NCBI GenBank assembly: GCA_001898415.1
Contig: MKTU01000021.1
Location: forward strand, 1-64,000
Reading direction: 5' to 3'
DNA from: Rhodanobacter sp. 67-28
GTDB lineage: Bacteria > Pseudomonadota > Gammaproteobacteria > Xanthomonadales > Rhodanobacteraceae
Length of the DNA stretch: 64,000 nt
The notes under the pieces are model-generated. The model was given only the letters and a program-made list of their open reading frames with translations, did not search any database and was not told the origin of the DNA. The position numbers and the translations under genes are program-made. Shown piece after piece: positions 1-7,073 of this stretch. Every line of letters begins with the position of its first letter. Positions within the stretch are counted from its first letter, which is position 1.

Positions 1-1169
1 CGCACCCAGTTCACGCCGATATAGGGCGCGAACTGCCGGCGAATCTCATAGCGCAGCCGCAAGCCGAACTGGACGTCGGACACGCCGCTACCGATCCGGC
101 GCTGCGGATCGTTCTTGCCGTAGAGGTTGATTTCCGCTTCCGGCTGCAGGATCAGGCGCTGGGTGAAGAGCATTTCGTAGTCGGCACGCAAGCGTGCCGC
201 CGTGCGACCGGAAGCCCCGACGTAGCCCGTCGCCTCCACCTCGAACCAGTACGGTGCCAGGCCCTGTACGCCGAAGGCCGCCCACGTGCGTTTGGGGCCT
301 TCACCCAGATCCTGCCTGGCACCCAGCTGGGTGCTCCAGTAGGTAGCGATGTTGTGGTTCCAGAACGCTTCAAGGTCGCCGTCTTCCAGCTTGCCGCGGC
401 TACGCTCGCCTTCGGTACGTACCCACAACTTATTCTCGTCGTTGCCATACCAGCCTTCGGCTTCCCAGCTCTGGCCATTGGCATCGCGACCGTGGAACGC
501 TTCGAGCTGATCGATCAACAGCATGCCCAACGACGCGTTGTCAGCCATGTCCATGCCCTTCATGGAACCGTAGCCGACGCCATCGGAGTAATCGGGGCTC
601 CGTGCGTTAGGCGGCGGACTGCCGCCCTGCATGGGGCCCATCGTCATGCCAGGCATCGCGGCCATGCCAGTCATGTCGCCTTGTCCCTTTGGGGGCGTCG
701 CGCTGTGATCCATCCCTTGCATCGCTCCCGGACTCATGCCGGGCATCGATGAATGATCCATCCCGGGCATGTCGCCGACGGGGGCTGCCGATGCGGCGGG
801 CTTGGCCGGCATCGGCATGTCCGACATCGTGCTGTGGTCCATGTTTGGCATGGTGCTGTGATCCATGCCCTTCATGCCGTCCATAGCGTGGGAAGCCGGT
901 GTCGGGGCAGCAGAGACGGGTTTCTTCTTGGCTTTCTTGGCGGGCGCTTTCGTGGCCGGTTTCGCGGCGCTACTGGCGGGAGCCGGCATCGTCATACCGG
1001 CCATGCTGCCGTGATCCATGCCCGGCATCGAACTCATGTCCATCGACGAGGTGCTGCTGGACGCGGGCGCGCTCTGCGCCGTAGCAGCCAGCGGCAACGC
1101 CAGCAGCACTGCAGCCAGCCATACCGAGCGGTGCGGAGCGGTTGAGGTGTTTCGACGATTCACTTTCAT
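1..1169 (-). CDS. copB: Copper resistance protein CopB (C-terminus beyond window)
   Basis: Outer-membrane copper resistance protein, partner of the periplasmic oxidase CopA. The reading frame is open from an ATG at 1169 to the window edge, giving 389 residues without the C-terminus. Residues 1-30 look like a signal peptide ending in ATAQS. A long Met/His-rich stretch follows with repeated MDHS and MPGM units (about residues 40-170), as expected for Cu(I)/Cu(II) binding. The rest resembles the CopB beta-barrel domain (GYGSMKGMDMADN, ENKLWVRTEGER, GVQGLAPYWFEVEATGYVG, ALIRYEIRRQFAP-like end). Its ATG overlaps the copA stop (ATGA), so the two are translationally coupled. The gene is intact as far as visible. 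Confidence 0.93.
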   Translation of the reverse strand, partial: MKVNRRNTSTAPHRSVWLAAVLLALPLAATAQSAPASSSTSSMDMSSMPGMDHGSMAGMTMPAPASSAAKPATKAPAKKAKKKPVSAAPTPASHAMDGMKGMDHSTMPNMDHSTMSDMPMPAKPAASAAPVGDMPGMDHSSMPGMSPGAMQGMDHSATPPKGQGDMTGMAAMPGMTMGPMQGGSPPPNARSPDYSDGVGYGSMKGMDMADNASLGMLLIDQLEAFHGRDANGQSWEAEGWYGNDENKLWVRTEGERSRGKLEDGDLEAFWNHNIATYWSTQLGARQDLGEGPKRTWAAFGVQGLAPYWFEVEATGYVGASGRTAARLRADYEMLFTQRLILQPEAEINLYGKNDPQRRIGSGVSDVQFGLRLRYEIRRQFAPYIGVNWV

Positions 1170-2944
1170 GACACCACCACCTCGCGGAACATGCCAGCTT
1201 CCATGTGGTACAGCAGGTGGCAGTGGTAGGCCCAGCGGCCGGGATTGTCCGCCGACACGGCATAGGTGATGCGCTGCGCCGGCTGCACGTTGATGGTGTG
1301 TTTGCGTACCTGGAACTGGCCTTGCGGATTTTCCATCTCGCTCCACATGCCATGGAGGTGTATCGGGTGGTTCATCATGGTGTCGTTGACCAGCACGATG
1401 CGCAGCCGCTCGCCGCTGTTGAAATGCACCGGCTTGGCATCGGAGAACTTCACGCCGTCGAACGACCAGATGAAGCGCTCCATGTTGCCGGTCAGGTGCA
1501 ACTCGATCTCGCGAGTGGGCTCGCGTGCATCGATCGGGCCGCCGATCGTGTGCAGGTCGGCGTAGGTCAGCACCCGGCGACCGTTATCGCGCAGGCCGAT
1601 GCCCGGATCGTCGAGGTTGGTCCGCGGCATATCCACGTGCATGTCGACACCGGGGCCGTATTCCGTGCGGGCGTGCCGCACCACGGGAGGCGCAGGGTCG
1701 GTCATGCCTGGCATCGCACCATGATCCATGCCGGCCATGCCCTGCATGCCACTCATGCCCGACATGCCTTGCATGCTGCCGTGACCGGAACCACCCATCG
1801 CCATCGCGCCCATCATGTCATCCATGGCGAGCCACTGAATGGGATCGGGCTTGGGCACCTCCGCTTCCATGCCAGCGCGTGGTGCCAGGGTGCCGCGGGC
1901 GTAGCCCGAGCGGTCGATTGACTGGGCGAACAGCGTATAGGCGCGTTCCTCCTGCGGCTCGACGATAACGTCATAGGTTTCGGCCACCGAGATGCGGAAT
2001 TCGTCGACCGACACCGGCTCGATGTCCTGGCCGTCGGCCGAGATCACCGTCATTTTCAGGCCCGGAATGCGCACGTCGAAGATCGTCTGCGCCGAGCCGT
2101 TGATGAAACGCAGCCGAAGCTTCTCGCCGGGTTTGAAGATACCGGTCCAGTTGCCGGCCGGTGCCGCACCGTTCATCAGATAGGTGTAGGTGTAGCCGGA
2201 AACGTCGCCAAAATCGGTCGGATTCATGCGCATCTCGTTCCACATCTTGCGCATGGCCAGGGCTTGACTCAGGCCTTTCTCGCGCACATCGCGGAAGAAA
2301 TCCGGCACGGTGGGCTGGGCGAAGTTGTAGTAGTCGCTCTGTTTCTTAAGCTTGGCGAAAATCCGTTCGGGATTTTCGTCGGTCCAGTCGTTGAGCATCA
2401 CCACATAATCGCGATCGGTGGGATGGCGATCGGGGCCGGCGGGTTCAATCACCAGCGGGCCGTACAGACCCGTCTGTTCCTGGAAACCCGAATGCGAGTG
2501 ATACCAGTAGGTGCCGGACTGACGCACCTTGAACTGATAGAGGAAGGTTTCGCCGGGCGCAATGCCATCGAAACTGATGCCGGGCACGCCATCTTCCTGA
2601 AACGGCAGGATGATGCCGTGCCAGTGGATCGAAGTCGGCACGCGCAGTCGGTTGGTCACGCGCAGGTTCACCGTGGTGCCTTCCTTCCAGCGCAGGATCG
2701 GGCCAGGGATGCCGCCATTGACCGTGGTGGCCAGACGCGTGGCACCGGTGTAGTTGACCGGTGTTTCGGCGATATCCAGCGCGAAGTCGGTGCCGCTCAG
2801 CACCGTGGGGTGACCGGGGTTGGTCAATGCCCAGACGTTCGAGGGACGCAGCAGGCCCAAACCGGCCACAGCGCCGCCGATGGCGACGCCCTGGACGAAA
2901 CGTCGCCGCGACAAATCTGCAGGGGGCGGGGAAAACAGGTTCAT
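1166..2944 (-). CDS. copA: Multicopper oxidase CopA, copper resistance
   Basis: Periplasmic multicopper oxidase of 592 aa, the usual CopA/PcoA length, which oxidises and sequesters copper. A twin-arginine signal (SRRRFVQGVAIGG) is at residues 12-24. Copper ligands are visible in order: SIHWHGIILP and YWYHSHSGFQEQ in the first cupredoxin domain, then HPIHLHGMW and the C-terminal AYHCHLLYHMEAGMFREV. A Met-rich segment (SMQGMSGMSGMQGMAGM and following, about residues 385-415) lies before the last domain, as in other CopA proteins. It is preceded by the copL-like gene (113 bp upstream) and overlaps copB by 4 bp. The order copL-copA-copB on one strand matches the xanthomonad copper operon. Confidence 0.96.
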   Translation of the reverse strand: MNLFSPPPADLSRRRFVQGVAIGGAVAGLGLLRPSNVWALTNPGHPTVLSGTDFALDIAETPVNYTGATRLATTVNGGIPGPILRWKEGTTVNLRVTNRLRVPTSIHWHGIILPFQEDGVPGISFDGIAPGETFLYQFKVRQSGTYWYHSHSGFQEQTGLYGPLVIEPAGPDRHPTDRDYVVMLNDWTDENPERIFAKLKKQSDYYNFAQPTVPDFFRDVREKGLSQALAMRKMWNEMRMNPTDFGDVSGYTYTYLMNGAAPAGNWTGIFKPGEKLRLRFINGSAQTIFDVRIPGLKMTVISADGQDIEPVSVDEFRISVAETYDVIVEPQEERAYTLFAQSIDRSGYARGTLAPRAGMEAEVPKPDPIQWLAMDDMMGAMAMGGSGHGSMQGMSGMSGMQGMAGMDHGAMPGMTDPAPPVVRHARTEYGPGVDMHVDMPRTNLDDPGIGLRDNGRRVLTYADLHTIGGPIDAREPTREIELHLTGNMERFIWSFDGVKFSDAKPVHFNSGERLRIVLVNDTMMNHPIHLHGMWSEMENPQGQFQVRKHTINVQPAQRITYAVSADNPGRWAYHCHLLYHMEAGMFREVVVS

Positions 2945-3057
2945 GGACTCTCTCCAGGGCAGGCGGTATCGATCATGCCGATACCGATCACAGCCGATTG
3001 CTTGCGATCATCGACACACGACGATCGCCAGCAAAGCTCTTCAGAAACGAGGGAGCG

Positions 3058-3465
3058 TCAGACCGCCGGTGGTCGCAACGGAGGGGCAGTATTCAACGAG
3101 GGCGCGCTACCGGGCAGCGGCATGGCGTAACGGGCGGTGATCGCGGCCGAGACCAAAGCCACAGCCGGCTCGGGTGGCATAGTGGTGCTGCACATCGCTG
3201 CACAATTACAAGTGTGACCGGTCATGCCGCCGCAGCAACCTGCCTGATCGTCGCAACAGGAGCGAGCGGCCTTGTTGGCGGCGACGTGGTGATGACAGTG
3301 TTCACTGACCGCCGCAACCGTTGTGTGCATGGCATGGGAATGAGGCACTCCCGTCATGCCCATCGGTGCAGCGGCCAATGAGTTGATGACCAACATCAGC
3401 CACGCCAACACGCCCATCGCCCGGAGGCGACGTGAACGAGCTAGCTGACGTAGCGAGAAGGTCAT
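3058..3465 (-). CDS. copL: CopL-like Cys/His-rich copper-responsive protein
   Basis: Protein of 135 aa with an N-terminal hydrophobic stretch (AMGVLAWLMLVINSLAAAP) that could be a signal or a membrane anchor. It is followed by a dense metal-binding region with HSHAMH, EHCHHH, SCCDDQAGCCGG and HTCNCAAMC. The C-terminal tail is Pro-rich. In Xanthomonas a Cys/His-rich protein of this size, CopL, lies directly upstream of copA and is needed for copper-induced expression. Position, size and composition all match here. I cannot tell from the sequence whether it acts as a sensor or as a metal buffer. The same strand and short gap to copA suggest co-transcription. Confidence 0.68.
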   Translation of the reverse strand: MTFSLRQLARSRRLRAMGVLAWLMLVINSLAAAPMGMTGVPHSHAMHTTVAAVSEHCHHHVAANKAARSCCDDQAGCCGGMTGHTCNCAAMCSTTMPPEPAVALVSAAITARYAMPLPGSAPSLNTAPPLRPPAV

Positions 3466-3523
3466 GAGGTGAGCTTACCCTTGCAATCAGGCCCCCTCAA
3501 CTCTGGAGTGGGGTGCAGATGAT

Positions 3524-3853
3524 TCACGGCTTGCTGAAGCCCATATGCAACGTAATCTTGTCACCCGCTTTCAAGCTGGCCATGGCGGATGGTGGGAAAT
3601 GCACCTTCAAAGCCATACCTTCGGTCGTCACGTCGACCACACCGGTTTTCGCATCCGCCGCCGTCACGGTCGCCGGCATCTTGTGCATACCCATCATGTT
3701 GCCGTGCATACCCTTCATGTCCGAGTGCATGGCACCCATTTTGTCCATGCCGCTTGCGGGCGTGCTGTCCTGGGCCACGGCGACGCCACTGATAGTCAGC
3801 GCGAGCGCCAGTGAACCGAGCATTGAAAATAGTGGTTTGCGAGAAATACTCAT
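3524..3853 (-). CDS. Small periplasmic Met-rich copper-binding protein (CusF-like fold?)
   Basis: Protein of 109 aa with a clear signal peptide (SMLGSLALALTISGVAVAQ). A Met/His-rich linker follows (MDKMGAMHSDMKGMHGNMM, ending at MHKMP). The C-terminal domain of about 50 residues (ATVTAADAKTGVVDVTTEG ... LKAGDKITLHMGF) resembles the small beta-barrel of CusF-type copper chaperones in its K-T-G and L-K-x-G-D-K pattern. A periplasmic copper carrier or buffer is therefore likely. It stands upstream of copL on the same strand with a GGAG ribosome site (GTTGGAGACGGTCCCATG). The CusF link is an inference from pattern only; the Met-rich linker and export signal are directly visible. Confidence 0.6.
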   Translation of the reverse strand: MSISRKPLFSMLGSLALALTISGVAVAQDSTPASGMDKMGAMHSDMKGMHGNMMGMHKMPATVTAADAKTGVVDVTTEGMALKVHFPPSAMASLKAGDKITLHMGFSKP

Positions 3854-3962
3854 GGGACCGTCTCCAACAGTGAATTGCCAAGCGCAACGGACGAACGCTG
3901 CGCCCTACCATGTGAAGGTGGTTTGAAATTTGGGCGCTCATCTTCAGTACGTGGAAAGCGGT

Positions 3963-5510
3963 CTATCCCGATAAGTGCCTCGCCAGATAGCGCTCCTGAA
4001 CGACTGTTTCGATCGCATTGGGTCGTGCTGTGCGTACGCGCTTGAGCACTTCATCGCATGGCAGTGACGGGTCGCGACAAGCCAACAACAGCGCGGCCAC
4101 GGTGCCGGCCCGCCCCAGACCGCCTTTGCAATGCACGACCACACTTTCGCCGCGATCGAGTGCTTCATGAAGTTGGGGCAGAATGACCGGCCACTTGCCC
4201 TCGAACCACTCCTCTGAGGTGAACCCCTTTGGGAGGATGTCGGGTGCATGACCATCCAGAATCGGGGCGTGATGCCAGATCAGTCCATGTGCCTCGGCCC
4301 GCTTGGGTAGCGCGATGACATTGAGGTCGACAAACTCCCAAGGTGCAATCAGCGTCACCAGATGCGTCGCACCCCAAGCCTTGATGGCGTCGAGATCGGT
4401 GTCAAGATTGCGATTCCACGCCCCCGTATCCGCAAACGGCTGCTTCTTGCCCGGGCAGAAGGTGATGCCGATCTTGCCGCCGTGCGCCAGATCGATGGTC
4501 CCGATACGCAAAGGGTCGGTGCGACTGCTGCGTGCCTTGCTGATCCAGGCGGTTTGGCGCGGTGTTGCATGAATCAGGAGAACAACGAGCCGGTCGTCTA
4601 TCTTCTCTTTGCCGCGTAGCTGTTCGCGCCACGCATCCGGAATGCCATACATGCCATATCGGAGCCCCGCGATGCCACCCGTCACGGCGGCGGTGAGATC
4701 CGTGTCGCCTCCGAAAGCAATCGCGCGACGCATGGCATCGGTATAGCTATCGGTTTCATTCATCGCCACCCGTGCTGACCACAGGCTATCTATGACATCG
4801 CTGCTACCAGACGCGTAGGTTCCATGCTCACGATCCAGCACTTGCTCGATATCTGCCGTAGCCAGCCCGGCCATCGGGCCCAGTTCGCGCAAACGTGCCT
4901 CGGCATAAGTCCATGGCGCAGGCTTGGCATCCAGTTCGGCGCGCGCCCACAAGGCGTACATCACGGATGCTGTCTTAGCGAAACGGTGCGCTGTCTTGAT
5001 TGAGGACAATCGAACCGCCTTGGCAACCAACTCCACCTCGCTGCCAAGGTGGCAGAGGACTAGCGGAAGCATACGGATCAGCGCACTTCGGTCATCGGCG
5101 CGAACGGTGTCCTGTGAAGCGTGGCCAGCAGGCACGTTCAGTAGCGACTGGACCATATCGGCCGTTTCAGGATCGTTCGCCGGCTTACAGGAGTCGACCG
5201 AGTAAAGGCCCATTTCCGCCCAGCCAAGCACGCGCTCTGTCAGATCATCCAGGCCAAACTGCTCGTGAAGCAGAAGCGCGTGCAGGAGACACAACGCCTG
5301 TGCTCCCTCCATGGTCCATGTCCGTGGGGGTACGTCCGCATAGGATCGGGAGAAGCCGGTGGGCGGTTCGAAGTCAATCATCGCGACGGCGGGCAATTCC
5401 TCTGCGACATGGTGCGCATAGGGTGCGCCCATGGCGCTACCGATCAAGAGACCCCAAAGGCCGCCAGCGAGACGATCGCGCGTTATGTACAGACTTCCAG
5501 GTTGAGCCAT
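3963..5510 (-). CDS. ADP-ribosylglycohydrolase-like domain fused to tyrosine/dual-specificity phosphatase
   Basis: Two-domain cytoplasmic protein of 515 aa. Residues 1-330 match the ADP-ribosylglycohydrolase (DraG) family: GGLWGLLIGSAMGAPY at the start and GGDTDLTAAVTGGIAG near residue 275, which carries the second metal-binding D-x-D-T. The first metal motif, normally T-D-D-T or T-D-D-G, reads TWTMEGAQALCLL, so two acidic ligands are changed. Residues 350-515 form a CDKN3-like phosphatase with a general-acid loop (APILDGHAPD) and the P-loop HCKGGLGRAG (H-C-x5-R). The protein could remove ADP-ribose and phosphate together, or use a degenerate first domain for binding. It is divergent from the 275-aa gene at 5585 and lies inside the recombinase-bearing island. 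Confidence 0.85.
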   Translation of the reverse strand: MAQPGSLYITRDRLAGGLWGLLIGSAMGAPYAHHVAEELPAVAMIDFEPPTGFSRSYADVPPRTWTMEGAQALCLLHALLLHEQFGLDDLTERVLGWAEMGLYSVDSCKPANDPETADMVQSLLNVPAGHASQDTVRADDRSALIRMLPLVLCHLGSEVELVAKAVRLSSIKTAHRFAKTASVMYALWARAELDAKPAPWTYAEARLRELGPMAGLATADIEQVLDREHGTYASGSSDVIDSLWSARVAMNETDSYTDAMRRAIAFGGDTDLTAAVTGGIAGLRYGMYGIPDAWREQLRGKEKIDDRLVVLLIHATPRQTAWISKARSSRTDPLRIGTIDLAHGGKIGITFCPGKKQPFADTGAWNRNLDTDLDAIKAWGATHLVTLIAPWEFVDLNVIALPKRAEAHGLIWHHAPILDGHAPDILPKGFTSEEWFEGKWPVILPQLHEALDRGESVVVHCKGGLGRAGTVAALLLACRDPSLPCDEVLKRVRTARPNAIETVVQERYLARHLSG

Positions 5511-5520
5511 GAAATGAAAT

Positions 5521-5549
5521 TTGCTCGACAGCTAAGATTTCCTTAGTAT
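5521..5549 (+). promoter_or_regulatory. Candidate sigma-70 promoter with operator-like palindrome
   Basis: TTGCTC (5521-5526) and TAGTAT (5544-5549) are separated by exactly 17 bp in the space between the divergent genes ending at 5510 and beginning at 5585. A small inverted repeat, CTAAG-N5-CTTAG (5532-5546), runs into the -10 box, as a repressor site would. This would drive the plus-strand gene. Identified by eye only. Confidence 0.4.
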
Positions 5550-5584
5550 CGCCGGTTTGCCGAAGCCATTGCACTTACGCAACG

Positions 5585-6412
5585 GTGCAAATCACGAGAC
5601 GACGAAGGCAACCCTTGAACCCGAGCGATCTGACCGCCAGCCTGTACTTCACCGCTGCCGTTCGCGTGGCGGCGGATGCCTCATTGACCCGTCTTCTGCC
5701 GCTGGATGCGCTCCAGAGACAGCTCGCCCCTCACGAGCACTTCTCTCATCGCATCCTTCTATCGCTGCAAGCCTTGGGAGTCATCGAGCCAGAACTTTCC
5801 TTGGCACACGCCGATGATTGGCTGCTGTCTCGCGATTGGATGAAGTACGGATTTGACAGTGTGGCTTGGCGCATCCGTTCGGCACCTGGTGATTGTCAGC
5901 GTCGATACGACATCGCCAACGAAATATGGAGCGAAGTCAATTTCGATGATGACGAGTCGCTATCAGCCCTTCTCGCGCTTTGGGAAGATCTTGCGCTCGC
6001 CGAGGTGGCTCAGTACACAAGTTGGCTGCTGTCAAAATCCGGTTACAACCCCGAATGGACTTACTGCGCCATCGACTCACTTCGACACTCGCTGGAAACG
6101 TTCAGCGTCAATCAGGTGATGTACTTGGTCTATCTCTCGGTTCGATCGGTCGCGACGACCCATCAACAGGGGAGCGTGGAATCGTCACGATTGGGCTTGG
6201 TATTAACCAGTTCGATCTCTAGTTTCTCGGGGCGCGCGAAAGTTGAGGGCTGGAACATACGTGGCATGACGCGCCCAGCGGAGCTCACCATGAGTACTAT
6301 CTCGCTGATTTTCGCGCATGAGGTGACGCGCCTCGACGATGAATATCTCACGAAGAGTCCATCGCTGGAACTACTTCGCAGTTCGATGATGCGGCATCGG
6401 ACCATCCATTGA
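5585..6412 (+). CDS. Hypothetical protein, divergent partner of the DraG-phosphatase gene
   Basis: Predicted protein of 275 aa, not recognised. No signal peptide, membrane segment or metal motif is visible. The sequence is rich in aromatic and acidic residues (DDWLLSRDWMKYGFDSVAW, DDDESLSALLALWEDLALAE) and looks like an all-helical soluble protein. The frame opens with GTG at 5585; a TTG ten codons later is an alternative start. It is transcribed away from the fusion protein gene at 5510, and a promoter-like pair of boxes lies in the 74-bp gap. A 10-bp-stem hairpin follows the stop after about 50 bp. As the only plus-strand gene in the island it may be the partner or regulator of the neighbouring enzyme; this is inference. 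Confidence 0.6.
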   Translation: MQITRRRRQPLNPSDLTASLYFTAAVRVAADASLTRLLPLDALQRQLAPHEHFSHRILLSLQALGVIEPELSLAHADDWLLSRDWMKYGFDSVAWRIRSAPGDCQRRYDIANEIWSEVNFDDDESLSALLALWEDLALAEVAQYTSWLLSKSGYNPEWTYCAIDSLRHSLETFSVNQVMYLVYLSVRSVATTHQQGSVESSRLGLVLTSSISSFSGRAKVEGWNIRGMTRPAELTMSTISLIFAHEVTRLDDEYLTKSPSLELLRSSMMRHRTIH

Positions 6413-6460
6413 TGGCAGATGGTGTGGACGACTGCGGATGAGGGTGACGCGCAAGCGAAC

Positions 6461-6488
6461 TGAAGCAAAGGCTGAACACTTTGCTTCA
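6461..6488 (+). terminator. Perfect 10-bp-stem hairpin after the 275-aa gene
   Basis: TGAAGCAAAG (6461-6470) and CTTTGCTTCA (6479-6488) are perfect inverted copies around an 8-nt loop. No strong T-run follows. A second smaller hairpin, CATCTT-TTAT-AAGATG, lies at 6510-6525. Between here and 6641 I see only a seven-codon ORF (ATG at 6560, preceded by GGGGAGG), possibly the stump of a gene. Confidence 0.4.
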
Positions 6489-6641
6489 GATTTCTGCGCC
6501 TACAGAACCATCTTTTATAAGATGAAACTGCATTTCGACACAATCAAGGGGAGGCTTACCATGGCCTTATGGCAACCAGGATAGTTCCGATTTCTACATG
6601 ATCGGGATATCCGTTGGGACCCGCACGGTGATCACGATCGG

Positions 6642-7073
6642 TTATCCTTTCATTCCTTGTGCTTTGGCCAGCAACGGCTGAACAATGGATTCACGTCCTC
6701 GTCCCACCTCTTTCAACAGATGAAGCAACTGGTCATCGGACGACACCAGCAAGGAGAGTGCAAGATCCCTCTGGGCAATGATCTCAGCCTGTCGCGCATG
6801 CAAGTCGCTTCGCTTTTTCCGCTGCGCTATCGCCAGTTGCCGACGAGACTGAGGTTTATCCCCACCGTGCTCCGCCACCCACATCTGAATATCGTGCACA
6901 AGGGCGGGATAGCGGGTCTTCTTCAAGGCCGTAGTATCTTTGCCTGCCTCCTTTGCCACGTTGTTTTGCGTGACGGGCGTGCCCAAGGGCAATCGCTGGG
7001 GCTTCCCGCGTTTTAGTCGATCAAACGCGGCGCGAAAATTTTGCTCAGCACTGAGCTCAGGACTGTAGGACAC
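6642..7073 (-). CDS. Small HTH/coiled-coil accessory protein of recombinase module (TnpC/GmtX-like)
   Basis: Protein of 143 aa, last gene of the recombinase operon. The N-terminal half contains a helix-turn-helix-like pattern (GTPVTQNNVAKEAGKDTTAL followed by KKTRYPALV). The C-terminal half (about residues 75-130) is charged and helical (RRQLAIAQRKKRSDLHARQ, then Leu heptads), suggesting a coiled coil. Small proteins of this build accompany Tn554-type recombinases (TnpC) and the recombinase trios (GmtX), where they help choose the target or orientation. It overlaps the preceding recombinase gene by 17 bp. Family membership is inferred from build and context rather than from a clear signature. 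Confidence 0.6.
   Translation of the reverse strand: MSYSPELSAEQNFRAAFDRLKRGKPQRLPLGTPVTQNNVAKEAGKDTTALKKTRYPALVHDIQMWVAEHGGDKPQSRRQLAIAQRKKRSDLHARQAEIIAQRDLALSLLVSSDDQLLHLLKEVGRGRESIVQPLLAKAQGMKG

Noticed and set aside
152-484. Open frame of 110 aa on the minus strand inside the copB region
   Set aside because: It lies in another frame of the copB gene, whose own frame is open from 1169 to the window edge and gives a recognisable CopB protein.
1205-1921. Long plus-strand frame (238 aa) opposite copA
   Set aside because: Shadow of copA: His/Arg/Ala-rich composition typical of the antisense of a G+C-rich gene.
3466-3523. CueR/MerR-type operator before the copL-like gene
   Set aside because: A weak dyad (ACTC-CA-GAGT between C- and G-runs) is visible but it does not have the spacing or the bases of a known CueR site.
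6560-6583. Seven-codon ORF with a strong GGGGAGG ribosome site
   Set aside because: Too short to call; may be a gene stump at an old junction. No continuation in any frame could be recognised.
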